NCBI RefSeq assembly: GCF_022012305.1
Contig: NZ_JAKLTM010000004.1
Span: forward strand, 558,001 to 622,000
Direction: 5' to 3'
Source of the DNA: Ramlibacter paludis
GTDB lineage: Bacteria; Pseudomonadota; Gammaproteobacteria; Burkholderiales; Burkholderiaceae_C
Length of the DNA: 64,000 nt
In this document: positions 1 through 11,438 of the stretch, piece by piece
Position numbering within the stretch: position 1 is the stretch's first letter
How the letters are laid out: each line of letters opens with the position of its first letter
Translations under genes and position numbers: made by a program
The notes under the pieces: generated by a model
Seen by the model: only the letters and a program-made list of their open reading frames with translations
The model's database searches: none
What the model was told of the DNA's origin: nothing

Positions 1-329
1 TTCGGCTCGGGTTTCGATTCAGTCTTCGCAGGGTGTGCAGCTTCGCTGCGCACCGGCGCCACCGGCGCTTCCTTGACGTTGCCCGCGCCTTCGACTTCCA
101 GCCGGATCAGCTCCGCGCCGACCGGCATCAACTCGCCTGGCTTGCCGCCCAGGCTCACCACGGTGCCCGCCCGCGGCGACGGAATCTCCACCGTCGCCTT
201 GTCCGTCATCACGTCGGCCAGCACCTGGTCCTCGGTCACCGTGTCGCCGGGCTTCACGCGCCATTCGACGAGTTCGACTTCCGCGATGCCCTCGCCGATG
301 TCCGGCATCTTGATCGTGTAGTGCCCCAT
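1..329 (-). CDS. bkdB: Branched-chain 2-oxoacid dehydrogenase E2 (lipoyl acyltransferase), N-terminal part
   Basis: This is the acyltransferase core subunit of the branched-chain 2-oxoacid dehydrogenase complex. It carries acyl groups on a swinging lipoyl arm. The start codon is inside the window and the gene runs off the left edge, so only about 109 residues are seen: a complete biotinyl/lipoyl domain (residues 2-76) with the lipoylated lysine in the DKA motif, followed by the start of an Ala/Pro-rich linker. The peripheral-subunit-binding and catalytic domains are not visible. The gene lies 9 bp downstream of the E1 beta gene, so it is the third gene of the operon. The assignment as E2 of a branched-chain rather than pyruvate complex rests on the neighbouring E1 alpha/beta pair. 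Confidence 0.93.
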   Translation of the reverse strand, partial: MGHYTIKMPDIGEGIAEVELVEWRVKPGDTVTEDQVLADVMTDKATVEIPSPRAGTVVSLGGKPGELMPVGAELIRLEVEGAGNVKEAPVAPVRSEAAHPAKTESKPEP

Positions 330-338
330 ATGTGTTCC

Positions 339-1397
339 TTAGGCCGCCATCGCGCGCTTGAACGCGGCGCCAACCCGGTCCGGACCGGGGAAGTAGGCCC
401 ATTCCTGGGCGTGCGGATACGGCGTGTCCCAGCCGGTGACGCGCTCGATCGGCGCTTCGAGGTGGTAGAAGCAGTGCTCCTGCACCAGCGAAGTGAGCTC
501 GCCGCCGAAGCCGCCGGTGCGCGTGGCCTCGTGCACGATCACGCAGCGGCCGGTCTTCTTCACCGACTCGAGGATGGTGTCCAGGTCCAGCGGCCAGAGC
601 GAGCGCAGGTCGATGATCTCGGCGTCGATGCCGGTCTCCTCCGCCGCCTGCTGCGCCACCCAGGTCATCGTTCCGTAGGCGATCACGGTCAGCTGCGAGC
701 CGGGACGGAACACCGCCGCCGACTCCAGCGGCACCGTGTAGTAGCCCTCGGGCACGTTGCCCATGGGATGCTTCGACCAGGGCACCACCGGCCGGTCGTG
801 GCGGCCGTCGAAGGGGCCGTTGTACAGGCGCTTGGGCTCCAGGAAGATCACCGGGTCGTTGCACTCGATCGCCGAGATCAGCAGGCCCTTGGCGTCGTAG
901 GGGTTGCTGGGCATCACGGTGCGCAGGCCGCAGACGTGCGTGAACAGCGCCTCCGGGCTCTGGCTGTGGGTCTGGCCGCCGTAGATGCCGCCGCCGCAGG
1001 GCATGCGCAGCGTCAGCGGGCAGGTGAAGTCGGCGGCCGAGCGGTAGCGCAGGCGCGCCGCCTCCGACACGATCTGGTCGGAGGCCGGATAGAAGTAGTC
1101 GGCGAACTGGATTTCCGCTACCGGCCGCAGGCCGTAGGCCGCCATGCCGACGGCCACGCCGACGATGCCGCCTTCGCTGATCGGCGTGTCGAAGCAGCGC
1201 GGCTTGCCGTACTTGGCCTGCAGGCCTTCGGTCACGCGGAACACGCCGCCGAAGTAGCCCACGTCCTGGCCGAAGACGACCACGTTGGGGTCGCGTTCCA
1301 TCATCACGTCCATGGCGCTGCGCAGCGCCTGGATCATGGTCATGGGCTTGGTCGCCTGGTCGGCGGCGAGATGCTTGTCCTGGGTTTTCGTCAGCAT
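339..1397 (-). CDS. bkdA2: Branched-chain 2-oxoacid dehydrogenase E1 beta subunit
   Basis: This 352-residue protein is the beta chain of the thiamine-diphosphate-dependent E1 component, which decarboxylates the 2-oxoacids made from Val, Leu and Ile. It has the transketolase pyrimidine-binding domain (about 20-195, with VVFGQDVG and the PISEGGIVG stretch) and the transketolase C-terminal domain (about 215-335, ending in a GGFGGEL segment and FPGPDRV). The ATG at 1397 begins MLTKTQ. The open frame continues upstream, but that part overlaps the E1 alpha gene and does not resemble the family. Length is close to Pseudomonas BkdA2. Only 5 bp separate it from the end of bkdA1, which implies co-translation. 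Confidence 0.96.
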   Translation of the reverse strand: MLTKTQDKHLAADQATKPMTMIQALRSAMDVMMERDPNVVVFGQDVGYFGGVFRVTEGLQAKYGKPRCFDTPISEGGIVGVAVGMAAYGLRPVAEIQFADYFYPASDQIVSEAARLRYRSAADFTCPLTLRMPCGGGIYGGQTHSQSPEALFTHVCGLRTVMPSNPYDAKGLLISAIECNDPVIFLEPKRLYNGPFDGRHDRPVVPWSKHPMGNVPEGYYTVPLESAAVFRPGSQLTVIAYGTMTWVAQQAAEETGIDAEIIDLRSLWPLDLDTILESVKKTGRCVIVHEATRTGGFGGELTSLVQEHCFYHLEAPIERVTGWDTPYPHAQEWAYFPGPDRVGAAFKRAMAA

Positions 1398-1402
1398 GTT
1401 CT

Positions 1403-2752
<1,350 letters not shown>

Positions 2753-2817
2753 TTAGGCGAAGGAGCGGGGCTTACGGATGAGTGAGGACCCGAGCTTGGT
2801 CATCCCCGAATGACGAA

Positions 2818-3822
2818 CTAGCGCCGCGGCGCCATGGGATAAGCCGGATCCGTATACCCCGGCGTCGACGGATGGCCCGGCCGCACCAGCGAGTCCACCA
2901 GCGCTTCGTCCTCGTCGTTCAGCGCGAACTCCAGCGCCGGCAGGTAGTCCTGCCACTGCTGCAAGGTCCGCGGCCCGGCAATGATGGCGCTCACCGCGCG
3001 GTTGGCGAGCACCCACGCGCAGGCAAAGGCGGCCAGCGTCGTGCCGCGCGCTTGCGCATGCATCATCAGGCGCTGCGCGATCTGCAGCGACTCCTGGCGG
3101 AACTCGGTTTCGTTGATGCGCTTGTCGCCGCGGCCCGCGCGCGTGTCGGCGCCGGGGGCCTGCCCGGGCGCGTACTTGCCGGTGAGCACGCCGCGCGCGA
3201 TCGGGCTGTACGAGGTGACGCCGATGCCGTAGTGCGCGCAGGCCGGCAGGATCTCCACTTCCGGCATGCGATTGAGCAGGTTGTAGTAAGGCTGGCAGAC
3301 CACCGGCTGCGGCATTCCGATCTCGCGCGCGGTGCGCACGGCCTCGGCAATGCGCCAGCCGCGGAAGTTGGAGATGCCCCAGTAGCGGATCTTGCCGTCG
3401 CGGAGCAACTGGTCCATCGCCCGCAGCGGCTCCTCGAGGTCCGCGCCCGCGTTGTCGCGGTGCATGTAGAGGATGTCGACGTGGTCGGTGCGCAGGCGCT
3501 TGAGGCTGGCCTCGGCCTCGCGCAGCATCCAGCTGCGCGAGAAGCCGGTCTCGTTGGGCCGCCCGGACATCTTGTTGCCCAGCTTGGTGGCCAGCACCCA
3601 TTCGTGGCGCTGGCCCTGCAGCAGTTCGCCCACCATAGCTTCCGAAGCACCGGTGGTGTAGACGTCGGCCGTGTCGAGGTAGTTGACGCCATGCGCGCGC
3701 GCGTCCGCGACGATGGAGCGTGCCTCTTCCAGCGGCGTCTGGTCGCCGAACATCATGGCGCCCAGGCAGAGGGCGGAGACTTGCAGGGGGCTCTTGCCCA
3801 GCGAACGGTATTGCATGCGCAT
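2818..3822 (-). CDS. Aldo/keto reductase
   Basis: This 334-residue cytosolic NADPH-dependent oxidoreductase has the (beta/alpha)8 AKR fold. Visible marks are the catalytic DTADVY region with Asp and Tyr near residues 50-55, the Lys in LATKLG near 80, the His in YMHRDN near 115, the substrate-barrel stretch WGISNFRGW, and the C-terminal cofactor segment AIIAGPRTLQQ. It resembles the YajO/YhdN-like (AKR11/12) group. The substrate cannot be told from sequence. The open frame runs far upstream as a shadow of the divergent kinase. The start MRMQYRS matches family N-termini, and a second ATG lies two codons in. It is divergently arranged with the kinase at 3890 across 67 bp. Confidence 0.93.
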   Translation of the reverse strand: MRMQYRSLGKSPLQVSALCLGAMMFGDQTPLEEARSIVADARAHGVNYLDTADVYTTGASEAMVGELLQGQRHEWVLATKLGNKMSGRPNETGFSRSWMLREAEASLKRLRTDHVDILYMHRDNAGADLEEPLRAMDQLLRDGKIRYWGISNFRGWRIAEAVRTAREIGMPQPVVCQPYYNLLNRMPEVEILPACAHYGIGVTSYSPIARGVLTGKYAPGQAPGADTRAGRGDKRINETEFRQESLQIAQRLMMHAQARGTTLAAFACAWVLANRAVSAIIAGPRTLQQWQDYLPALEFALNDEDEALVDSLVRPGHPSTPGYTDPAYPMAPRR

Positions 3823-3889
3823 GATCCTACGCCAGCACAGCCGTACCTGTGCGCGGCCCGGCCGTGTTGGTGCTACGCTGTCCGGACCC

Positions 3890-5179
<1,290 letters not shown>

Positions 5180-5201
5180 CGCGGGCGGGAGCGGACGAAG
5201 C

Positions 5202-5885
5202 GTGGCTTTGCGCTCCCTGGCCTCCCTCCTGCCCACCCTGCTGCTGGCCACCGCCTGCGCGGCGCAGCCCGCGGCGGCCGTGCAGCGCGAGGGCGACGCG
5301 ATCGTGTTCGACGGCCGCATCGACCTCGCCTCGGCCGCGCGCTTCCTGCAGCTGCTCGGCGCGCCCGGTGTGACGCGCATCGTGATCACCTCGCCCGGTG
5401 GCCTGGTCGCCCCGGCGCTCGACATGGCGCAGGCCATCCACGCGCGCGGCCTCGCGGTCGAAGTGCCGGCCACCTGCCTCTCCTCCTGCGCCAACTACGT
5501 GTTCCCGGCGGGACGCCGCAAGCTGCTGGGGCGGCCCGATGCGGTCGGCTGGCACGGCAACATGGCGCACGTGCTGTGGCTGCAGCAAAGCGGCCAGGCC
5601 AGCTGGTCGGACGCGGAACTGGCCCAGGCCCGGCTGCTCGCCCGGCGCGAAGCGGACTTCTACCGAGCCATCGGCGTCGACGGTTACGTGGCCTGGTTCG
5701 GCAAGCTGCCGCCCCATGCGGTCGACGAGTTCTATTACCTGGCGCCCGAGGACCTGGTGCGCTTCGGCATCGGCGACGTGACGGTGCGCGCCGGCGCCGC
5801 CTCGGGCGACCCCGCCCTGCGGCTCCTCGCGGTGGACTGGCCGGTGCTGCAGGCGCAGCGTCCCGCCGTGCGGCTGGACGACTGA
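5202..5885 (+). CDS. Predicted periplasmic ClpP/crotonase-fold protein (COG3904-like)
   Basis: This 227-residue secreted protein starts at GTG 5202. A signal peptide (residues 1-27, Leu/Ala-rich ending near AQPAAA) precedes a domain with the ClpP-like pattern: ITSPGGLVAPALDMAQAI (oxyanion-loop style Gly-Gly) followed by CLSSCANYVFPAG, where a nucleophilic Ser would sit, and a downstream GWHGNMAH histidine. These features resemble periplasmic ClpP-fold proteins of unknown function. Whether it is an active peptidase is uncertain. It sits 22 bp after the kinase at 3890 and 2 bp before the membrane kinase at 5888, so all three may be co-transcribed and it may modulate envelope signalling. Confidence 0.75.
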   Translation: MALRSLASLLPTLLLATACAAQPAAAVQREGDAIVFDGRIDLASAARFLQLLGAPGVTRIVITSPGGLVAPALDMAQAIHARGLAVEVPATCLSSCANYVFPAGRRKLLGRPDAVGWHGNMAHVLWLQQSGQASWSDAELAQARLLARREADFYRAIGVDGYVAWFGKLPPHAVDEFYYLAPEDLVRFGIGDVTVRAGAASGDPALRLLAVDWPVLQAQRPAVRLDD

Positions 5886-5887
5886 GC

Positions 5888-7621
5888 ATGGACTTCCCCC
5901 AGCGCGAACCCGAGCAGCAGATCGCGCAACTGCGCCAGGGCGCGCGCCGCACGCGGCGCATGCTGCGCACGCTGATCGTGCTGCTGCTCCTGCTGCTGTG
6001 GATGACCTTCGTGGAGAACGCCAACTACGAATACCGCCAGACCCTGGCGTCGGTGGCGCAGCGCGACGCCAACCTGGCCACCGCGGTGGAACACTACGTG
6101 GTGCGCGTCATGCGCACCACGCGCGCGGTGCACCAGTTCCTCAACGGCCAGGTGCGCGACGGCGTGTCGGAGATCGGCCTGAACGACATCCTGCGCGACC
6201 GGCTGCGCGCCAACGACGCCTTTGCCGACCTCGGCCTGTGCTTTCCCGACGGCCGCGCGCTCGCGGCCACCACCAATGGCGCGAGCGCCATCGACCGCGC
6301 CCTGTGCGACGGGGTGATGGCGCGCCTGCCCCGCGACGACGAAATCACGGTGTTCGCGCCGCGCGCCACCGCGCACGGGCCGCAGGTGCCGCTGGCCATG
6401 CGCCTGCGCGGCGACGGCGGCGGCAACTACGCCGTCGCGGTCGCGATGGTCTCGGCCCCGACGCTGCTGGGCATCATGCGTTCGGTGCGGCTGCACGACG
6501 CGACCACGGTGGCCCTGTCGGCGCCGGACGGCACCGTGCTGGCCGGCTGGGACTCGCGCATCGGCGCGCTGGCCGTGCCCGCGCAAACCGGCGGTCTGGG
6601 CGAGCTGGTCGGCAGCACCGGCGGCAGCGCGCGCATCGCGGGCCAGGCGGTCCTGGTGAGCTACCGCGTGCTGCCGGACTGGGGCATGCGCGTGTCCATC
6701 GCCTCCGCCCGGGAGGACGCGCTGGCCTCGTTCGCCGGGCGGCGCTTCTTCTACTTCGTGTTCTGCGCGGTGTGCACCTTCGGCCTGGTGGTCGTCTATT
6801 TCTCCCTGATGCGCCTGCACGGCCAGAGCAGCCGGCGCGCGGAATCGCTGATCCATGCGCAGGCCGAACTGCGGGCACTGAACAAGGACCTGGATGCGCA
6901 GGTGCGCGAACGCACCGGGCAGCTGGAACGCGCCGTGCACGACCTCGAAGTGTTTTCCTTCGCCATCGCCCACGACGTCCGGGCGCCGCTGGCGGCCATC
7001 GACGGCTTCGCCGAGGCGCTGGAGCCCGCGCTCGCCGCCGGCGGCAACGAGAAGCACCAGCACTACCTGCGCCGCATCCGCTCCAACGTCCTGCACATGG
7101 CCGACCTCACGCGCCAGCTGCTGGAACTGGGCAAGCTGACGCATGCGCCGCTGCAGCTGGCCGACGTCGACGTGGGCGCGCTGGCGCACGAGGTGCTGGC
7201 CGGGCTGCGCGAGCGCGATCCGCAGCGCGTGGTGGAGACCCGCATCGAGCCAGGCATGCAGGCGCGCGCGGACCGCGCGCTGCTGCTGCAGGTGTTGGAA
7301 AACCTGGTGGGCAACGCCTGGAAGTTCAGCGCCCGCACGGCGCACGCCCGCATCGAGGTCGGCTGCCTCGCGGAGGACGCGGGCGCGGAGGGCCGCACCT
7401 TCTTCGTCCGCGACAACGGCGCGGGCTTCGATGCCGAGGCGGCTGGCCAGTTGTTCCAGCCGTTCCGCCGGCTGCATGGCGCCGATGAATTTCCGGGCAC
7501 GGGCATCGGGCTGGCGATGGTGCAGCGGATCGTCGCGCTGCACGGGGGGAAGATCTGGTTCGAGGCGAAGCCGGGCGCGGGAGCGACCTTCTTCTTCACG
7601 CTGCCGCGTGCCGGCGGCTGA
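5888..7621 (+). CDS. Membrane sensor histidine kinase with periplasmic PDC-like domain
   Basis: This 577-residue kinase has a first membrane helix (about 25-45), a large periplasmic sensor region (about 48-285) with double-Cache/PDC-like layout, and a second helix near 295-315 (FFYFVFCAVCTF onward). A coiled coil follows, then HisKA with the phosphorylated His in AIAHDVRAPL (about 362), and a HATPase_c domain with N box ENLVGNAWKFS, G1 RDNGAGF and a GTGIGLAMVQRI G2 box. This is the phytochrome/bacteriophytochrome-like kinase subfamily. The start is 2 bp after the preceding stop, which suggests translational coupling. No response regulator is adjacent on this strand. The 3' end converges with the hybrid kinase, leaving 3 bp. 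Confidence 0.9.
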   Translation: MDFPQREPEQQIAQLRQGARRTRRMLRTLIVLLLLLLWMTFVENANYEYRQTLASVAQRDANLATAVEHYVVRVMRTTRAVHQFLNGQVRDGVSEIGLNDILRDRLRANDAFADLGLCFPDGRALAATTNGASAIDRALCDGVMARLPRDDEITVFAPRATAHGPQVPLAMRLRGDGGGNYAVAVAMVSAPTLLGIMRSVRLHDATTVALSAPDGTVLAGWDSRIGALAVPAQTGGLGELVGSTGGSARIAGQAVLVSYRVLPDWGMRVSIASAREDALASFAGRRFFYFVFCAVCTFGLVVVYFSLMRLHGQSSRRAESLIHAQAELRALNKDLDAQVRERTGQLERAVHDLEVFSFAIAHDVRAPLAAIDGFAEALEPALAAGGNEKHQHYLRRIRSNVLHMADLTRQLLELGKLTHAPLQLADVDVGALAHEVLAGLRERDPQRVVETRIEPGMQARADRALLLQVLENLVGNAWKFSARTAHARIEVGCLAEDAGAEGRTFFVRDNGAGFDAEAAGQLFQPFRRLHGADEFPGTGIGLAMVQRIVALHGGKIWFEAKPGAGATFFFTLPRAGG

Positions 7622-7624
7622 GGC

Positions 7625-9589
7625 TCACGCGCTTCCCACGCGCTTCTGCGCGGTGACGATGGCCGTCGCCAGCCCGCGCAAGGAGATCGGCTTCGCGGCA
7701 TAGGCATGGAAGCCCGCCTCCAGCCCCGCCGCCACATCGCCCGCCAGCGCGAACGCACTCAAGGCCACCGCCGGCACCTGCCCGTGCGGCTGTCCGAGGC
7801 CGCGCACCTTGCGGATCAATTCCAGGCCGTCCATGCCGGGCATGCCGATGTCGGAGACCAGGAAGTCGAAGCGCTGCCGCTGCACCGCCTCCAGCGCCTC
7901 GGCGCCGCTGGTGGCCAGTTGCACGTGCGCGCCCATGCTGGTGAGGGCGACCTTCGCGACCTCGCGCGCATCGGCTTCGTCGTCGACCAGCAGCACCTTG
8001 GCGCCCAGCAGGTCGAAGCCGGGATCCAGCGCCGCCATGCTGGCGCGATGGGCGCCCTCTTCGCTGGTTGCCGCCGACAGCGGCAGCGCGATCGTGACGG
8101 TCGTGCCCTTGCCGGGCCCCTCGCTCGCGATGGCGATGGCGCCGCCATGCAGTTCGACGATGCCGCGCGCGATGGCAAGCCCGAGGCCCAGGCCGCCGGT
8201 GCGGGCCGCGGCCATGCCGTCCTCCTGACGGAGGCGATCGAACACGTGCGGCAGGAAGGCTGCGGAGATGCCGCGGCCGCTGTCCGCCACGCGCAGCACC
8301 GCCCGCCCGTCCTCCACGGCCGAAGACAGGTCCACGCGGCCGCCGGCGGGCGTGAACTTGATCGCGTTGGTCAGCACGTTGGCCACGACCTGCGCGAGCC
8401 GGCGCTCGTCGCCTTCGACGAACACCGCTTCGCAGCGCCGCCAGTCCAGCGCCAGGCCTTTCGCCTGGGCCGCGGCCAGGTGCGAGGTGACGACTTCGCG
8501 GGCGACGCGCGCCAGGTCCAGCACCTCGTGGGCCACTTCCAGCCGGCCCGCGGTCATGGTGGTCAGGTCCAGCAGGTCGTCGATGAGGCCGGTCTGGATC
8601 TGCGCATTGCGCCGGATCACCTCACCCGCCTTCGCCACCATCGGGTCGACGTGGCCCTTGCGGGCCAGGATCTCCGCCCAGCCGTTGATGGCGCTGAGCG
8701 GCGAGCGCAGTTCGTGCGACACCGCGCCCAGGAAGTCGTCGCGCGTGCGCGCCAGCTGCTCCGCATCGGCGCGCGCGCGGCGTTCCTCCTCCAGCGCGCG
8801 CTCCTGCATCTGCGCCAGCATCACGCTCTCGTCCACGTCGACCAGGCTGCCCACCCAGCGCAGGACCGACGCGCCCTCGCCCGGGATCGGCGCAGCCTGC
8901 ACGTCGGTCCAGCGCTGCTTGTGCGCGCCCGGCGCCAGCAGGCGGCAGCGCAGGCGCAGCGGCTCGCCGCTTTCCAGGCTCTGCTGCCAGGCCTGCGTGA
9001 TGCGGCCGCGGTCGGTCGGGTCGGCAAAGCGCGCGAGGTCGGCCACGTTCAGCGGCACGTCGCTCAGCCACGGGCGGTTGACGTATTCGAGCCGCCCTTG
9101 CGCATCGGCCACCCAGATCACGTGCGGCAGCGACTCGGCCAGCGCGGCGAACTGGCGCTCGTTGCGCGCGAGCTGCTGCTGGTTCTCCTGCGCGCTGCGC
9201 GCCAGGCGCCGCAGCGCGCGCTCCACCGCGCCTGCGTCGCTTTCCAGCGGCAGCGGCGCCGAGGGCGGCGGCAGCGAGACGGAAGCCTCGGCCGCGGCGG
9301 CCTGCTGCGCGAGGCGGGTCATGGGGCGCGCCATGCGGCCGCTGGCGATCCAGGCGGCGGCCACCACGACCAGCGCCAGCACCAGCGCGATCAACCAGAA
9401 GCGGCCTGGGGAACCGCCCGCTTGCAGGGCTTGCCCGGCCAGCAGGCCGGCGCCCAGGCAGGCCAGCACCAGCACCAGCGCAGCGGCGACCACCAGGACG
9501 CGGCTGCGCAGTCGCAGCTTCTGGGGACTGCGGGCGGTGGGCCACTCGGAGCGGCTGGGGGCAAAGGGCAGGCTGGGAGGGGACGACAC
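7625..9589 (-). CDS. Hybrid PAS sensor histidine kinase with C-terminal receiver
   Basis: This 654-residue inner-membrane kinase has two hydrophobic helices at about 29-52 and 62-84 separated by a very short loop, a HAMP-like stretch to about 110, and a PAS domain (about 145-260, LPHVIWVADAQG). HisKA has its His in AVSHELRSPL (about 292). HATPase_c follows with ADSGRGI and a GLGLGLAIARGI G2 box. A receiver domain (about 530-645) has VDDE acidic residues, phospho-Asp in VSDIGMPGMDG, Thr/Ser in VALSAF and the Lys in AAKPIS. The minimal periplasmic loop points to cytosolic or membrane sensing. Receiver-to-HPt transfer would need a partner not encoded nearby. Confidence 0.92.
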   Translation of the reverse strand: MSSPPSLPFAPSRSEWPTARSPQKLRLRSRVLVVAAALVLVLACLGAGLLAGQALQAGGSPGRFWLIALVLALVVVAAAWIASGRMARPMTRLAQQAAAAEASVSLPPPSAPLPLESDAGAVERALRRLARSAQENQQQLARNERQFAALAESLPHVIWVADAQGRLEYVNRPWLSDVPLNVADLARFADPTDRGRITQAWQQSLESGEPLRLRCRLLAPGAHKQRWTDVQAAPIPGEGASVLRWVGSLVDVDESVMLAQMQERALEEERRARADAEQLARTRDDFLGAVSHELRSPLSAINGWAEILARKGHVDPMVAKAGEVIRRNAQIQTGLIDDLLDLTTMTAGRLEVAHEVLDLARVAREVVTSHLAAAQAKGLALDWRRCEAVFVEGDERRLAQVVANVLTNAIKFTPAGGRVDLSSAVEDGRAVLRVADSGRGISAAFLPHVFDRLRQEDGMAAARTGGLGLGLAIARGIVELHGGAIAIASEGPGKGTTVTIALPLSAATSEEGAHRASMAALDPGFDLLGAKVLLVDDEADAREVAKVALTSMGAHVQLATSGAEALEAVQRQRFDFLVSDIGMPGMDGLELIRKVRGLGQPHGQVPAVALSAFALAGDVAAGLEAGFHAYAAKPISLRGLATAIVTAQKRVGSA

Positions 9590-9654
9590 CGGGCGGAGTC
9601 TAGCCGCGCTTAAGCTCGGCCTTGCGTAACGGCCCGGAAGTAGACTGGGCTGCC

Positions 9655-10500
9655 ATGAAACTCGTCACCTGGAACACCCAGTGGTGCTGCGGCATCGACG
9701 GCGTGGTCAGCCCCGCGCGCATCGCCGAAGGCGCCCGCGCGCTGGCCGACTTCGACGTGCTGTGCCTGCAGGAGATCGCTGTCAACCATCCGCAGCTGCG
9801 CGGGAATTCGGGCCAGGACCAGCCGGCCGCGCTGGCTGCCCTCCTGCCCGGTTTCCAGGTCTTCTTCGGCGCCGCGGTCGACGACTGCGACGAGCGCGCG
9901 GGCCGGCAGCGCTTCGGCAACCTGATTGCCACGCGGCTGCCGGTGCTGCGCGTGCAGCACCACCCCCTGCCCTGGCCGGCCGACGCCGGCGTGCGCAGCA
10001 TGCCGCGCATGGCCACGGTGGTGACGCTGCGCGACCCGCAGCTGGGGCCGGTGCGCGTCATGACCACGCACCTGGAGTTCTATTCGAAGCCGCAGCGCAT
10101 GGCGCAGGCGCGGGCCTTGCGCGCGCTGCACGCGGAATATTCGGCGCAGGCCGCGGCGCCGCCGGAACGCAGCAGCGACGGCTCGCCTTTCCAGTCCAAG
10201 GTGCACACCGCGCACGCCGTCGTCTGCGGCGACTTCAACCTGCAGGCGCAAGAGCCGGAGTACGCCGAGCTCACCGCCGCGGGCGCGCCGGGCCGGCTGT
10301 GGGATGGCTGGCGCCTGCTGCACGCCGGCGCGCCGCAGCCGCCGACCTTCATGGTGCATGACCGCACCTACGGGCCGGAGCCGGTCGCCTGCGACTTCGT
10401 GTTCGTCAGCGACAGCCTGAAGGACAGCGTGCGGCGCATCGCCATCGACGGCGACACGCAGGTGTCGGACCACCAGCCGGTGCTGCTGGAACTGGGCTGA
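9655..10500 (+). CDS. Endonuclease/exonuclease/phosphatase family protein
   Basis: This 281-residue metal-dependent phosphoesterase of the EEP (DNase I-like) fold has the expected ordered motifs: KLVTWNTQW at the start, the metal-binding Glu in CLQEI, MTTHLEFYS with the catalytic His, CGDFNLQA with the Asp/Asn pair, and SDHQPVL at the C-terminus. There is no signal peptide. The substrate could be nucleic acid, a phospholipid head group or a small phosphate ester; family members vary and I see no specificity mark. The ATG at 9655 places the first beta strand directly at the N-terminus, as usual. It is convergent with the epimerase gene, 1 bp apart. Confidence 0.9.
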   Translation: MKLVTWNTQWCCGIDGVVSPARIAEGARALADFDVLCLQEIAVNHPQLRGNSGQDQPAALAALLPGFQVFFGAAVDDCDERAGRQRFGNLIATRLPVLRVQHHPLPWPADAGVRSMPRMATVVTLRDPQLGPVRVMTTHLEFYSKPQRMAQARALRALHAEYSAQAAAPPERSSDGSPFQSKVHTAHAVVCGDFNLQAQEPEYAELTAAGAPGRLWDGWRLLHAGAPQPPTFMVHDRTYGPEPVACDFVFVSDSLKDSVRRIAIDGDTQVSDHQPVLLELG

Positions 10501-10501
10501 C

Positions 10502-11413
10502 CTAGCGCTGCAGCCAGGCCAGCGTGTCGCGCGCCGTTTCGGCCAGCGGCCGTCCCTTCAATCCCTGCGCGCGCGCAGCCGCGGACGTGACGGCCACGAT
10601 GCCGAGGTCCAGGCCCTGGTGCCACAGCGGCCAGGCCGTCTGCGAGGCCTTGGCATCCTCCACACCGATCCAGCGCAGCTGCGTGCCGGCGGGCGCGACG
10701 CCCGCGACGATGGCATCCAGCATGTCGCCGAAGCCGAAGGGCGGCTGCACGGCCGAGACGTTGTAGGTTCCGGCCAGGCGCCGCCCCACCGCATCGATGG
10801 TGAAGCTGGCAAGGTCGCGCGCATCGACGTACTGGATCGCCGCCTCGCGCGGCCCCGGCGCTTCCACCACGCCGCCGGCCGCGATGCGCTTGACCCATTC
10901 CGGAAAACGCATCGTGTAGTCGTCGGGGCCGATGATGTAAGGCGGCCGCAGGATCAGCGGCTGCTCGAAGCGCTCGCGCACCGCCTGCTCGCACAGCACC
11001 TTGAGCGGACCGTAGTTGTCGGCGTTGATGGGGACGGTGGCCAGCGTCGCCGGGGCCAGGCCGTCCGTGGGCGCCAGTGGCGCGCTCTCGTCGCTGCCGG
11101 CGGGGATGTCCTCGGCATACACCGACCCCGTCGACACGAAGCAGTAATGCCCGCCGCGGCCGCCCAGCGCGTCGGCCACCGCGTGGATGTCGCCCGGCCG
11201 GTAGCCGCAGGTGTCGATGGTCGCGTCCCAGTCGCCTTGCGCCAGCGCCGCCAGGTCCTTGGCGCGATCGCCGTGCAGGTGGCGCGCGCCTTCGAGGCCG
11301 CTGAAGGGCTTGCCGCCCCGGTGGAACAGGTCGACCTGGTGGCCGCGGCGCAGCGCCTCGCGCGCCATGGCGAGACCGGCGAAACGCGTGCCGCCGATGA
11401 AGAGGAGGTTCAT
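10502..11413 (-). CDS. NAD-dependent epimerase/dehydratase (extended/atypical SDR)
   Basis: This 303-residue Rossmann-fold protein begins LLFIGGTRFAG, a variant of the GxxGxxG dinucleotide motif, followed by FHRGG, which suggests NADP(H) binding by Arg. The D-T-C-G-Y stretch, VSTGSVYAE and the NADNYGPLK segment supply the Ser/Tyr/Lys region of SDRs, with Tyr-X3-Lys as YGPLK. The overall pattern resembles the CSP41-like/isoflavone-reductase-like atypical SDR group, some of which bind RNA or act on nucleotide sugars. No substrate is implied by context. Neighbours are an EEP phosphoesterase (convergent) and a lone receiver protein upstream (25 bp, same strand). Confidence 0.87.
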   Translation of the reverse strand: MNLLFIGGTRFAGLAMAREALRRGHQVDLFHRGGKPFSGLEGARHLHGDRAKDLAALAQGDWDATIDTCGYRPGDIHAVADALGGRGGHYCFVSTGSVYAEDIPAGSDESAPLAPTDGLAPATLATVPINADNYGPLKVLCEQAVRERFEQPLILRPPYIIGPDDYTMRFPEWVKRIAAGGVVEAPGPREAAIQYVDARDLASFTIDAVGRRLAGTYNVSAVQPPFGFGDMLDAIVAGVAPAGTQLRWIGVEDAKASQTAWPLWHQGLDLGIVAVTSAAARAQGLKGRPLAETARDTLAWLQR

Positions 11414-11438
11414 GGCGCGCAGTTTAAGCGCGCGCCTG

